Shown here: positions 33,901 to 43,928 of the stretch, one piece after another | Layout of the letters: each line of letters starts with the position of its first letter | Numbering within the stretch: the first letter of the stretch is position 1 | NCBI RefSeq assembly: GCF_963678635.1 | Contig: NC_087070.1 | Coordinates: 17,705,318-17,769,317 of the forward strand | Reading direction: 5' to 3' | DNA: 64,000 bases | Source of the DNA: Symsagittifera roscoffensis | Lineage: Eukaryota > Xenacoelomorpha > Acoela > Convolutidae | Translations under genes and position numbers: made by a program | Notes under the pieces: generated by a model | The model's database searches: none | What the model was told of the DNA's origin: nothing | The model's input: the letters and a program-made list of their open reading frames with translations, nothing else

Positions 33901-36900
33901 TCCAACGAAAGACAGCGAAATCTTTCTGTGTCTTTTGCTCATCCATTATGCATTGGTCAAAAAAGTGCACTGGATTTGAAGACACTGTTCTCAGTGCTCT
34001 CTCAACTGTCAGAATGTGTTGCTTTTCTGTAACAAATGTGTTCAACAAAGAAGGATAAAACTTGTTTCTCAACAAACCTGCTCAACCCGAAGAACGAATT
34101 GACAAAATAGCCAAAAAAATTGAAACCGTTTTGAGCTCAGTTTGGAATGTTGAAAAGGCATTGCTCAATACGCCTGCAGCCGCCGTTGAAGCGCCTGAAA
34201 TTGTGAAAACTGAAAGAGACGCAAATCCTTTCGCTCTGCGCGTAAGAGGTATTCCACAGAGCAAAAACAAAGAGAAATGCTTCAGGTTCCAAGAAGATCT
34301 CGCTGCCCTGAAAAAAACTTTGAACTTTTTGACTGGCACAGACCCAGTGATCGACGATGCCTACAGACTCGGTATCTGGAACAACGATATCAACAGACCG
34401 CCGCGAACGCTTCTAGTAATTCCCAGGTCGCAAATTGACAAACGGGTCATCTTATCTTCTCTAGTGAAACTGAAAACTTCGAGTTGTATGAGAGTTGTAT
34501 AAAAAGGTGTATGTTTCCCGTGATCTGTCCACTGTCGAGTACAGAAGTGAATGCGGACTGTTGAAACTCAGAAAAGATTTCATCAGCTCTGGTGTTCCTA
34601 GAAACGCCCTCCGATTGAAAGACAATGAGCTTCTGAGAAAACATGACCAAGGACACTGGGTAACAGTTACTGATGCTGATATCGAAAATTGACTACCGCG
34701 AAAATCGCTTCAAGTCTCGTCAGTGATAAACTGTATTTTATATAATGTGAGAAGCCTCCTGAAACTACAAAAGCGCGTGACGTTCGCCAACTTTGTTGCA
34801 ATGAGCAATATTATTTTAATTTGTCTAACAGAAACATGGCTTACCGAGCAAGTCGATGACGCTGAACTATTCCTGCCCAATTATGAGTTGTTTCGGTCAG
34901 AGCGCGCTAGTGCAGGTCATATCTCTGGACATGGTGGTGTTCTGATTGGAGTGAGGCGGGACGCTCTCGCAGAAACTCTGAGTGTTACTGATGACGATTT
35001 CCTGGTTTCATGTACCGCCGTAGTAAATGGCTGCAAGCTGTTGATTGTTTGCTGCTATAATCCACCGGCTAACAGTGACTACAGAGTCTCTCTAGAGCAA
35101 TGGACCAGTGTTTTCAGTCGAATCAGATCGAACCAAAAGAATCGTACAGCTTTGATGAACTGTTGTTTTGTGGAGATTTTAATTTACCATTGATCAATTG
35201 GTCTACATGCTTATCAGATGACTTCTTCACAGAACAGTTCGTGCTGATGACAGAAGGTATTGACTTGGTACAACAAGTCAGAAGCTCAACACGCAAGAGA
35301 ATCTCTTCTTCACTCAAGAGAAGTTCCCGGTCTCTATCACATACCCCACTGATGTCTGTCTGTCTGACCACCTGCCTGTCATTGCAACTCTGGACTTGGT
35401 TTCTCTTCCGCAGTACAAACGTATCAAAGATCATGATGCAAAAACTTCCATGTACAGTTTTTGCTCTGCCACAACTACGAATTTTTGAATCAGTTGATGT
35501 ATGATTAGCCTTTTTCTCCCTACTGCTGGTCGGATGAGAACATGTTGGTGAAGCAATGGTACGAGTGGATAGACACTCTCCTGGCCAAGTGTGTTCCAAG
35601 GCGAACAACTCATAGATCCAGTCTTACTCGTTGGATCACTCCAACAACTTCAAATCTGATAAAGCGACTGGAGACTTGCTTATCAGCAAAAGGGCACCCT
35701 GTACTGCACGACATTGAGACTGAAAAAAGAATGCGACGCTGCAATAATCGATGATCGAGTCAACTATGAAGAAGCTCTTGCAGACAGAAGAGCCCCTGGC
35801 AAACGTTTCAAATATTATAAATCTTTACGAAGCAATAGTATTCCTTCCAGTATCAAGTACTTGAGTGACACTGCAACAGATTCTGCAGAACAAGCTGAGC
35901 TTTTCAATGCCTTTTTTGCCACAGTTTTCAACCAACCCAGTGGTTCTATTCAAACGTTTCCCGGCAAAACTGACGTCATCATCAATGATTTTGCTATTGA
36001 CGAAGATTTCTTGGTCAAAGTTCTTGTTGATCTTGATGTGACAAAAGCAACCGGACCTGATAATATTCCTGCAACAGTATTCAAGCATACCTCTACCGCT
36101 GTCGCGAAGTCCCTGAAAACTCTTTTATAAAATCAAGCAAGCTGGCATATATTTTGACGCCTGGAAAGAAGCTGTAGTCGCCCCAGTGCACAAGAAAGGT
36201 TCAAAAATAGAAGTGAAAAACTACCAACAAATCTCGCTTCTACCAATCGCATCAAAAGTTCTTGAGAGATGTATTTTTGTTGCACTTTATGATCATGTTT
36301 GGCATCATCTGCATCCATCGCAGTATGGATTCAGGAAAAGAAGATCTTGTATCACCCAGCTCCTGGAGTTTATCGACGCTGTTTATTCAAACCTGAATCG
36401 TCGCCACAACGTTGACGTGATCTATACAGATTTTGAGAAAGCTTTCGATAATGTTGATCATCAGATTCTTATCGCTAAACTGCACAGTTTTGGAGTACGA
36501 GGCAAACTGCTCAAGCTTCAAGAGCTACCTATCCAACAGAACGCAAAAAGTTCGACTACGGGGGATGTTTTCCGGTTCCATACCTGTGGCCAGTGGCGTG
36601 ACGCAAGGCTCCTTGTTAGGACCCCTCTTGTTTTTCATTTTTATCAACGGTTTGCCTGATTCTTTACAGTGCTTCGAGCCATACCGTTGTGCTGATGATG
36701 CTAAGTTTCTTTAAGTAAATACAAACAAGGTGCTGATAGAAACAGATCTTTCCTACATTTGCAATTGGTCGCAACTAAACATGATAAATTTTAATGTTGA
36801 TAAATGTGTGGCGATGACTTTCTCGCGCTCGTCGAGTCTGAAAGACTGCCAATTTGTAGGTGCCCCAACCGTTTTTGCACAAGAGCACAAAGACTTGGGT

Positions 36901-39900
36901 CTCTATATCGCTGACAATTTGAACTGGGATGCTCATGCTGAAGAAAAGTGCAGTAAAGCAAATAAAGTGTTCTTCATGATGAAGAGAAATTCCCCTCACA
37001 TTTCCGTGAAAAGCAAACTCAATCTATACAAAACAATGGTGCTGCCCATTACGATGTATGCGAGTTGTTGCTGGCACGCCTCGGTCCGGTCAATGAGAAA
37101 TCTCTAAGCAGTTCAGAAGCGTGTAACGATGTGGATTCTCCCACATTGTGAAAATTATAAGGAGCGTCTGTTATTTCTCAACCTTCTCCCTGTTTCGCTT
37201 TATTTGTAACTGACGGATTTGCTCAAGCTGTCAAAACTTACTGCTGGTAGCTTTGATTTTGATTCTTCACATCTGGCATACAGAATGAACTTCAGACAAA
37301 ATAAACTTGAATTCAATGTTGAGCGTTCTAGTCTATCAAAAGGACATACCAATTTCTGGTGTCGTGCACCGCGACTGGTGAACAAACTTTCTGCAGCGAT
37401 AGATTTCTTCAATCCCATTGGTCTTAAAGGAAGACTTATTAGTTTTCTCTGGTGCTTCTTTAGTGAAAAACACAATGAGAAAGTTTCGTGCTCCTGGAAG
37501 CTAGCTTGTGACTGTACTAAGAACGGTTGCCGTTTTTCTGAAAATTTGTATCTGGGGGAACCCCACTGTAATCTTCATTACATAAATTCCTTTTAATAAT
37601 CATAATAATAATAACAGACCTTGCGAAAAATTGGAATAAAAAGTTGCATAAATATCGAACAGTTGAAATTAATTAAAAAGAGCAAATGACCTCTTTCAAT
37701 CAATTTTTGCTTTGAAAGCTCTTCAGAAAAAATATCTTAGGTCACCGCCAAGTTTAAAAAATAGCCAACAGAGTTGGCACAGAGGTGAAGAAAACATTCG
37801 CATACACTAGCCAAAACGACTAAGTGGCTCTATAAAAGGCAAAAAGAAAAAGTAGAAATAAGCCTCGAATTAGTAAAAACTCCACAACTTCCGAATTCGA
37901 TCTGCGACATAGAGATTATGAGTCTCACTCACTAACCACTCAGCCTCGTACGCTTAATAAATCACAAACACTAGAACAGATGCTATGAAATTCCCCTTGA
38001 CACAGATCGCGATTATAGCTTAAGTGCCACCAAATAAGTGGCACTAACTCTTTTAAGGAACGCTTTTATTTGCGAGTTAGGTTTAAAAAAGAAGGCTCGT
38101 ACCAATACACTACGCCACTCACTTGACTACGACCTTTAGACGCTCATAGAATATGAAAAAAACTCGGTCTAAAAAGTTGCATAAATCTGGAATAGACAAA
38201 AATAATTGAAAAGGACAAATGACCTAGTTTAGTCAATTTTCGCAAATAAAGCTATTCAGAAAAACCATCTCAAGGTCACCCAAAACATCAAACATTAGCC
38301 AATCGAATGAGCTAACAGATATTTCTAGTCGGTGACTCCGAAACAAAGAAATAAGGCGCGCAACTACAGCCGCAGCGTGAGCACTCGATAGCGGTACTCG
38401 TCCCTGGCGTTCAGCTTGAGGTTCTTCATCTCAATCTGCAGAACTTCTAATGTCAGCAGCTTCGACTTGTCGTCTGCAGAATCACATAGCCAACAGAGTT
38501 GGAAAAGAGTCAATGAACGCAAGGAACAGAAAACTTTTGAAAAAATTTCGAAATTCAGAGAAAAAACATGGCCTTTAAGCTCTTTGAAAGTCAAGAACAG
38601 TTTATAATTGAAACTATTTGATAAAATTAACTCGATTAGAGAAAAAAAGATCAATAGGTAATTTTGAAATGCGCTTTAATTTTTCTGTTAAGAGTTGACT
38701 ACGACTTTTACCAGCTCATAGACTTTGCAAAGATTTGGTATAAATAGCTGCATAAATCTGGAACAGATACAATTTGAAGCAAATTACCTATTTCAGTCAA
38801 TTTTTGCATGCAAATGCTAGCTTAAAAAAACAATCTCACCAGGTCACCTAAAAAGTCAAAATGCGGCCAACAAAGTTGGAAAAAAGTCTTCGAACGCCAG
38901 GAAACAAAAAAATATATTTAACTTTTGAAAAACTTCAAAATTGAAAGAGAAAACATGTGGCATTAAAGCTCTCTGAATATCAAGAGTAATTTATAATCGA
39001 CACTATTAGATAAAATTAAACTCAATTAGTGAAAACTAGATCAATAGGTTAAGTTTATATTCCTCTGGGAAATCTGAAATTTTAAACCCACTTTCGAAAT
39101 TCGAAGTCATTCTTACAATTTTACAGTCACTCTTCACAATTGGCAGATTACGCTTTTTAATTAGTTCTGTTTGCAACTTATTATATCGTGTTGAAACTCG
39201 GAAACTGCAAAAGGTCTCAAAATAAACGTTGCTGTTCACCTGATTTTGTCTAAATAGCTCAATTCAACGATTTTACTAGAGACTTGAAACAAATTTAACT
39301 TTCATAAACGTGGGGGAAAATTTTTTTCGAAAAAAATTGCATTTTATTCACACCTGCAGCTTTCAAGGCAGCAACAAGTCCAGGGTACACTGGCTTCTGA
39401 CTAGCAGCTGAATGACTCTGCTCTGCATTTCCAGTTGTTACTTCAGGAGCTTGCATGTGCTCTTTAGATGCCAGTTCACTCAGAACTTCTGCCGTCATCC
39501 GGTCCAGTTCCCTTCGTCTGGCTAGCATGAGTTCCACAAACTGATAGAAAGACTCCTCCGATTGATCGCCAGCACGCACTTGCGCCAGTTTATCCTGAAT
39601 CACAGAGTCAATCCTTTAAAATGACAAGCAGAAGAAGACTTTATTCCTCTTAATTTGCAATCAAAATCAATTACGTTTCAATATAATTCAACAAATAAAT
39701 ATGAATGAAATTTATTGAATGTACTGCAAATTTAGAGAGGACAAATAAAGGGCAGCAAAAGTACAAAGAAGTTAATTTAGAGCTCATTGAGACTTAATGA
39801 ACATGAAACTTGTTTCAAAAAACAGCTCACGATTTCACATTTGTTCAACTCACTTTCAAATAGATTTGAGATCAGACAAGATAAGGCCTTTAAATAACAA

Positions 39901-41084
39901 AAATCCGAATACAAATTGAACTCCGAACCAATTTAACAGCAAAAAATCTCGGCATCTGGAGTCTTAAAGCGTTACTGTAAGGTAAAAAATGGGAGGGTAA
40001 AACTAAAGCATTAAGTAGTAATTTGCCTACTAATTTTTTTCCGAAAAAAACATCCGGCACCCGATTTGTTAACATTAAGGGATTGCAATAAAACAAAATG
40101 TAAGGAAACTATTTCTCACTGAGTCGATTGGGTTTACTGCTCGCTCGTTCATTTTACCCAGCACAGATTTCAATTTGTCTAGATCCGATCCGAACAAGTC
40201 TAGAAAGTAGTCCAGTTGTGATTGGACAACTGAAGTGTACTTGAGCCAGATAGACTTCTGTTCTGGGCCATGGTTATTGCAATCGGGCTCGAAATCTGGA
40301 ACAAATCAAAGTTATCCACGAGGCAAACAACCAACATTAAGCGACTCAACTAATCCGGCAACTAATCCGACTCACATCTCACCCTGAAAAAATCTCCCCT
40401 GAAGTTTTTGTTCATTTTTATGGGCTAAGAATTGTAGCCTCGCCTTCAAGCAACTAGTTGATCATGCAAACACTGGAGCACTTTCAAGACAATCTCATCC
40501 TGCAGAAAAGTACTGAGACGAGACAAAATCAGGCAACCAAGGTCACCAGATACGAAACCAAGCATGAACAATCATTCTGGACCATTGCGGCCACCAGAGC
40601 GTGGTTAAAACAATCGTATTTTTCAAAAAAGTTATTTTTTCAGATGTTTTTCACTCAATTCATTCCGATGACGTTTTGTTGTATCTGATTTTGCGTGGAT
40701 AACAAAAAGAAAAAGTAAAACACACACGAATACAAAGTTCCTCCCCATTTTCAATGATTGGAACAATAATTTAAACCAAAATAAATAATTTCCAAAATCC
40801 ATTTGCACGCGACAGCAATTGCACGTATTTTTTTTTTACAAATTTGATTGTTCTTTAAAAGGAAAAAAGTGTAGTTCCCGATTACAAAAAGCAACTGTTC
40901 TGAAAAAGATCTTACGAAAAATCGTACACAAATCTCCAGCATGAATCTTAAAACAAAAAGTGGACTCACATATGCAGTTCATTTCCAGGAAATCATCTAT
41001 TGCCAGACCCCAAATGTCACCCGAGAGGAATTCCTTGAAGTTGAGACGAAGGTCCTCTTTCTCGCTATTACTCATAGAAGCCAT
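27705..41084 (-). CDS. CFAP36/CCDC104-like BART-domain protein gene (seven exons)
   Basis: I reconstruct a host gene from seven minus-strand exons: 41084-40970, 40295-40120, 39594-39354, 31431-31356, 31121-30680, 28488-28281 and 27952-27705. Every junction is GT-AG, all phases agree, and the lengths sum to 1506 nt (501 residues plus stop). The N-terminal 130 residues match the BART-domain layout of CFAP36 (FL-G--W...I-DF-E--C, then two helices ending VRAGDQSEESFYQFVELML). The middle is Pro/Gln-rich with short repeats (KQYPEPQSQS). The C-terminal part has the RDLRQQLLHKKSKIRDEKAEQ helix, like the end of CFAP36. CFAP36 is a ciliary or flagellar protein that binds ARL3-type GTPases. The family call is by eye, and the join across the 7.9-kb third intron is inferred from phase and similarity. 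Confidence 0.6.
28281..28488 (-). CDS. CFAP36-like exon 6
   Basis: Acceptor GCTTCGACAG, donor CA-GTGAGT. It encodes an acidic Ser-rich region and the charged helix RFRDLRQQLLHKKSKIRDEK. Confidence 0.62.
28520..29480. repeat. Complex dispersed repeat with internal sub-units
   Basis: It begins near CCCAGCTAAAGCTGG and holds three or four diverged sub-units around TTTTCGAGAAAAGTCAAAAAG (about 28793, 29008, 29190). The same organisation recurs at 56945-57960. It ends near a SINE-like fragment at about 29425. It lies in intron 5 of the CFAP36-like gene. Confidence 0.45.
30680..31121 (-). CDS. CFAP36-like exon 5
   Basis: Acceptor TTGTTTTCTAG, donor AA-GTAAGT. It encodes three copies of a Gln-Pro-Glu/Lys repeat (QPK-YPEP) and four PPIK/PPII-type repeats, a presumably disordered linker. 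Confidence 0.6.
31356..31431 (-). CDS. CFAP36-like exon 4
   Basis: Acceptor TTGTTTTAG, donor AA-GTAAGT. A 76-nt exon encoding an acidic stretch (SYIDDEEAIIDDIIK) in phase 1-in, phase 2-out. Confidence 0.6.
31560..31770 (-). repeat. tRNA-headed SINE-like repeat
   Basis: On the minus strand 31765-31690 reads GTGGCGCAGATGCGAG (A-box-like) and, 35 bases later, GTTCGATTG (B-box-like), the internal polymerase III promoter of tRNA genes. The body then ends near the AGGCTAAGCTGCACTTCGCAAAG motif, which also occurs near 27040, 29430 and 56610. A dispersed, tRNA-derived SINE fits best. Confidence 0.5.
31840..31915 (-). repeat. Second tRNA-like unit
   Basis: The minus strand carries GTGGCGCTGATGCCAGG and, downstream, GGGGATTCGATTCC, good A- and B-box matches in tRNA-like spacing. 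It is probably another SINE head rather than a working tRNA, since I cannot fold a full acceptor stem. Confidence 0.45.
33003..33440. repeat. 58-bp minisatellite
   Basis: About eight copies of a 58-bp unit containing AGATAAGCTCAAAAATAAGG, with exact 58-bp spacing of the landmark AGATAAGCTC at 33061, 33119, 33177 and 33235. Copies differ by single bases (ATACAG/ATAAAG, TTGACA/TTCACA). It lies in the long intron of the CFAP36-like gene. Confidence 0.9.
33841..34692 (+). pseudogene. LINE ORF1 relic
   Basis: Frame-switched pieces encode a Cys/His-rich stretch (IHCSTCKHPT) reminiscent of the PHD-like finger of CR1/L2 ORF1, then an ORF at 34062-34502 with a basic, RRM-like segment (ANPFALRVRGIPQS), and a C-terminal piece at 34495-34692. 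The product should bind the element RNA. Frameshifts at about 34000 and 34500 break it. Confidence 0.6.
34723..37596 (+). pseudogene. LINE ORF2 relic: endonuclease and reverse transcriptase
   Basis: An AP-type endonuclease is visible as CLTETWL (about 34830) and GDFNLPLINW (about 35175, in another frame). RT is visible as SLLPIASKVLERC, QYGFRKRRSC, TDFEKAFDNVDHQ (36120-36480), GVTQGSLLGPLLF (about 36610) and CADDA (about 36690). A C-terminal piece ends at 37596 just before the TAA tail. At least five frameshifts and stops are present. Confidence 0.8.
37880..37960 (-). repeat. tRNA-like SINE head
   Basis: The minus strand reads GAGGCTGAGTGGTTAGTGAG (A-box-like) and AGATCGAATTC (B-box-like) about 40 bases apart. 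It lies in the repeat block of the CFAP36-like intron. Confidence 0.4.
38364..38473 (-). CDS. Alternative terminal exon of the CFAP36-like gene
   Basis: A strong acceptor (GTGATTCTGCAG) precedes 35 codons ending in TAG. The product is helical (KSKLLTLEVLQIEMKNLK...) with GC-rich codons unlike the AT-rich surroundings, which favours real coding DNA. Spliced to exon 3 (phase 1) it would end the protein at 213 residues. It may instead belong to the main form, with 31431 onward a separate gene. Confidence 0.5.
39354..39594 (-). CDS. CFAP36-like exon 3
   Basis: Acceptor GTGATTCAG, donor CAG-GTGTGA, ending in phase 1. It encodes the helix SFYQFVELMLARRRELDRM and a polar region. Its phase fits both the alternative exon at 38473 and the exon at 31431. 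Confidence 0.65.
40120..40295 (-). CDS. CFAP36-like exon 2
   Basis: Acceptor TTTGTTCCAG, donor GTGAGA. The product contains WLKYTSVVQSQLDYFLDLF, the second part of the BART-like fold. A weaker in-phase donor exists 18 bases earlier. Confidence 0.65.
40970..41084 (-). CDS. CFAP36-like exon 1
   Basis: ATG at 41084, 38 codons plus one base, ending before a strong GTGAGT donor. It encodes the start of the BART-like domain (FLSGDIWGLAIDDFLEMNC). Confidence 0.65.
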
Positions 41085-41281
41085 TACTCTGATGTTCTAT
41101 ATTACATTTAAGGAATCACATATATGCTCTGAAAAACTAAAACAGTTGATTCCATGTTAAAAATTACCACGGAGCAGTTAATATCAGATGTCAAAAATTG
41201 CAGATTCCCTGTTCAATTCGAGGCGTGAATCATAACTGACAAGATTCCGGATATTGTATAATATCGTCAGAAGAAAAATAC
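41085..41281 (-). promoter_or_regulatory. 5' flank of the CFAP36-like gene, cut by element 2
   Basis: Only 197 bases separate the start codon from the element 2 LTR. The original upstream DNA continues at 52992. AATAC at 41277-41281 is the left target-site duplication. A possible acceptor (AACATCAG) lies 5 bases before the ATG. No TATA box is evident. Confidence 0.45.
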
Positions 41282-41671
41282 TGTTATATACCTTTACTGG
41301 CTATAATCGATTGGTTGATTGAGGAATGCTTTCTAGAGTGTTGAAGTATGTAGGTATGTTGGATGTGTGGTCTAGGCTAGTGAATCTTCAACTCAGGGAT
41401 GCGCTTTGTGATGTCAGTTTCAACCTTCGCTAGTGTCTGAGCTTAAGATTAGAAGTGAGTGTTACTAGTTGAATTGTCTCCTTTTAGCGAGCTCCTGATT
41501 ATAATGGCTCTCTCAATTATACTGAACATTCATCAGTTTATTGTTTACATTAAACAAATATCATTTAACACTTTCACATTGACATTTAGAATAGCAATTG
41601 AATATTTAATATGCTCCAATTATGGTAACTAGTTAAGAATGACTAACATAGGCGAGTAGCACTATGTTACA
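41282..41671 (-). repeat. Element 2 3' LTR
   Basis: A 390-bp repeat identical to 52602-52991 except GTAGGTATG versus GTATGTATG. A minus-strand AATAAA lies at 41537-41542. As the downstream LTR reading toward the CFAP36-like gene, it could act as a promoter for it. Confidence 0.95.
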
Positions 41672-41830
41672 CTTACACACTTGTTGATTCTTTCCTGACG
41701 GTTAATTATTGAGCAAGGCACAGATCGATGGATAAATGAATCAATAACTTAACTGAGCATGTTGATTAATTAACTACATTTGGATGTCTAGTGAGAGTTG
41801 CACGAGCACTTAATAAATTTATGCATAAAT

Positions 41831-42000
41831 TTAACTAGACTAAATAGGCGATATTGGAAACTAGATTAGTGGAACTCAAATATTACACATAATTACACAA
41901 ATATTACACAAATATTTAACTAGACTAAATAGGCGATATTGGAAACTAGATTAGTGGAACTCAAATAATACACATAAAATTAAGTGGTATTTAATTCTTT
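41831..42000 (-). repeat. 85-bp direct duplication in the element 2 3' region
   Basis: TTAACTAGACTAAATAGGCG and the following bases to GGAACTCAAAT occur twice, starting at 41831 and 41916, between env and the 3' LTR. No ORF. Confidence 0.8.
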
Positions 42001-42101
42001 TTAGTAGCAATAGTATACTTTCAAATAACAGTTAATGGAAGCCACGCAGTCAGTCTTATAGGTGATTTATGAATGTGAGTTCAATGAATACCAGTAACTG
42101 G

Positions 42102-43907
42102 TCAAATTTGGCTGAAACTCTCCTCTCTTTCTGTGTTCGGACGTGTATTTTGTTCGAGGTTCCCGTTTACTACCCCCATTGACGAGCAAGCTGATGTCCG
42201 TCTGGATAAGGCTTTCGGTGTCTGACAGGCTTCCATTTCTCCTTGGGTCAGGACCATATAGTTTTCACGAATCTTTGATCCGTGTTCCATAAATTCATTT
42301 CGATGCGCTGCTGCTACTGACAGAACCGGTTTTAGCTGTATGTTGCCGGCGTTGGACTTCAAGAATTTTGGAGTCAGTTTTCTGAAGATTGCAAACCGAT
42401 GATACAGGTACATGATGAGTGCATGCAGGACAAGATTCCCCAAAAAGACTATTGCTGTCAGTGTAAGGGAGAGCCGTAATGGTACATACTGTTCCATTTT
42501 GTCCACAAGGCTAGGTTTGAGCAATCGCATATTGTGTGCTATGGGTTTTGCTATCTCGTTCAGCTGATCGACTTTTGTCAAATGTGGACTGTCTATGAGT
42601 TTCGCTTTAACTTCTCTGAGTAATTTTACTCCGGCGTCAGTTTTGGATTCGTAGTATGGTAGGTCAGATAAGTCTGGCAGTTCTGAAATCAAGTGTGCTA
42701 GCGGGTCCGGTAGAGATACGCTGATTCGTTTGGCAGGGATTTTGTCGCAGCTATCTAAATCCGGTCTGATCTTTATGAATTTGCTTATTAACTGTGTCCC
42801 ACAGTCCAATGTTATTAGGCAGATATTACAGCCGGGGTGGTCTTCTCGTTTGGGAGTGTTCAGTTCGTCAAGACTGTACTCCCGCAAGGAGAACGCAGCA
42901 CTGGCTGAGGTGATTAGCCAAATTCCATATCCAAGGTTGGTCGCTTTCTCCGGCGTTGGGAGGAGAACCTTTTCGGTCTCGCAAACCGTCAGCGCTGTCA
43001 TCGTGGAGTGGAAATATAGCGTTGCCAGGCACGATGATTGTCCCAAGTGTGTCTCCATTGTCTGGTGACAGATCCGGTACGTCGCGCTTCCAAGGCAATT
43101 AGCGTACTGCTCTTCTGTCAGAACGGTCGTTTCCATGGAGTCCTCCGATATGGCCAGATAGGATCCTTCAGTGACCCATTTTATGGCTTCGGTTGGATCG
43201 GCTTGTGGCATAGGTATCACCTGTGCCCGGTACATCTGGAAGGCTGTTTGACTCGATGCGTATGGTATTGCCAGATTGAGCAGAAGTCCTTCCTCAATTG
43301 TCGTGACATCGCGAAGCAGTTTCGCGTCATAATATGAGTGGACATCGCTTGGCGGTATTGCAAGGGTCAAACGGTGGTTTTCTTCTTTTTGACTTTTATA
43401 TACAGCGTCTATGACCGCCAACAGTGATTCTCGAGGTACTAGTGACATCGGTAATCGTTTATCCAGCAGCGTTGGGATCGAATTTAAAACGTTTGTCTTA
43501 AAGGCATAGAGAGCAGTTTTATAGCTTGCTATATCTGCATAGACTACGTTTAGTAGTGATGCTGCCGTATCAAAGTTGAAATTTATTTGCTGATTCGAGA
43601 ATAGCGTTTGTGTGCAGTCTCGCAAAATGTGAAAATTTCCTTGAATTGTAGCAAACTGTTCTTCGATTATTTTCCAGTTCTTATTTTGGTTTTCGATGGT
43701 TTGTTGTTGAATCGCTCTGATTTCAGACAACTCATTGGAAATCGTAAAGAACGTCTCATTGCTCGATGATTCAATTTCAGACACATAGTCAGTGAGGGCC
43801 ATTGAGTACTGTTCCAAAGTCTCGATGTTCTTGGCATTGGCTTGGGCCTGGTCCTGGCATGATCCAAAAATTCCCATAATTCCGCATCCTCCTGAATTGC
43901 CCATCAA
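42102..43907 (-). CDS. env: Element 2 envelope, baculovirus F-like
   Basis: About 600 residues. A Gly-rich N-terminal stretch resembles a fusion peptide (GGCGIMGIFGSC), followed by a helical region (about 24-120), then a core with LAIPYAS...YRAQVIPMP, a YLAI motif and a cluster of cysteines, which is the layout of Baculo_F-type envelopes of insect errantiviruses. A membrane segment lies at about 479-501, then a 100-residue tail. The frame starts at TTG, not ATG (an ATG follows one codon later). It opens after a TGA about 30 bases upstream and passes ACACCAG, a possible 3' splice site, so the start and signal peptide are probably supplied by splicing. The receptor-binding (F2-like) part is missing from this ORF. 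Confidence 0.72.
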   Translation of the reverse strand: MMGNSGGCGIMGIFGSCQDQAQANAKNIETLEQYSMALTDYVSEIESSSNETFFTISNELSEIRAIQQQTIENQNKNWKIIEEQFATIQGNFHILRDCTQTLFSNQQINFNFDTAASLLNVVYADIASYKTALYAFKTNVLNSIPTLLDKRLPMSLVPRESLLAVIDAVYKSQKEENHRLTLAIPPSDVHSYYDAKLLRDVTTIEEGLLLNLAIPYASSQTAFQMYRAQVIPMPQADPTEAIKWVTEGSYLAISEDSMETTVLTEEQYANCLGSATYRICHQTMETHLGQSSCLATLYFHSTMTALTVCETEKVLLPTPEKATNLGYGIWLITSASAAFSLREYSLDELNTPKREDHPGCNICLITLDCGTQLISKFIKIRPDLDSCDKIPAKRISVSLPDPLAHLISELPDLSDLPYYESKTDAGVKLLREVKAKLIDSPHLTKVDQLNEIAKPIAHNMRLLKPSLVDKMEQYVPLRLSLTLTAIVFLGNLVLHALIMYLYHRFAIFRKLTPKFLKSNAGNIQLKPVLSVAAAHRNEFMEHGSKIRENYMVLTQGEMEACQTPKALSRRTSACSSMGVVNGNLEQNTRPNTEREESFSQI

Positions 43908-43928
43908 TACTCCAGAGCCAAATAGCTG

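Larger units (their letters stand above)
33676..37612 (+). mobile_element. Broken CR1/L2-like LINE
   Basis: A plus-strand non-LTR element with ORF1 and ORF2 relics and a (TAA)n tail at 37593-37611. Comparison with the intact repeat copies at 38122 and 38696 shows that the element interrupts a third copy, whose left half ends near 33675 and right half starts near 37613. Multiple frameshifts make it inactive. It sits antisense in the long intron of the CFAP36-like gene. Confidence 0.8.
37613..39060. repeat. Diverged tandem repeat block
   Basis: Copies sharing AGTTGCATAAAT, CAAATGACCT and GGTCACC occur at 37613-37790, 38122-38310 and 38696-38900. The downstream part (GCCAACARAGTTGGAAAA ... TAGATCAATAGG) is shared by 38490-38690 and 38870-39055. 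A left piece of a copy lies at 33650-33675, across the LINE. Confidence 0.6.

Noticed and set aside
39036-39239. Minus-strand frame with an acceptor-like TTTTGCAG
   Set aside because: The phase does not fit exon 3 of the CFAP36-like gene, and it lies in a repeat copy.
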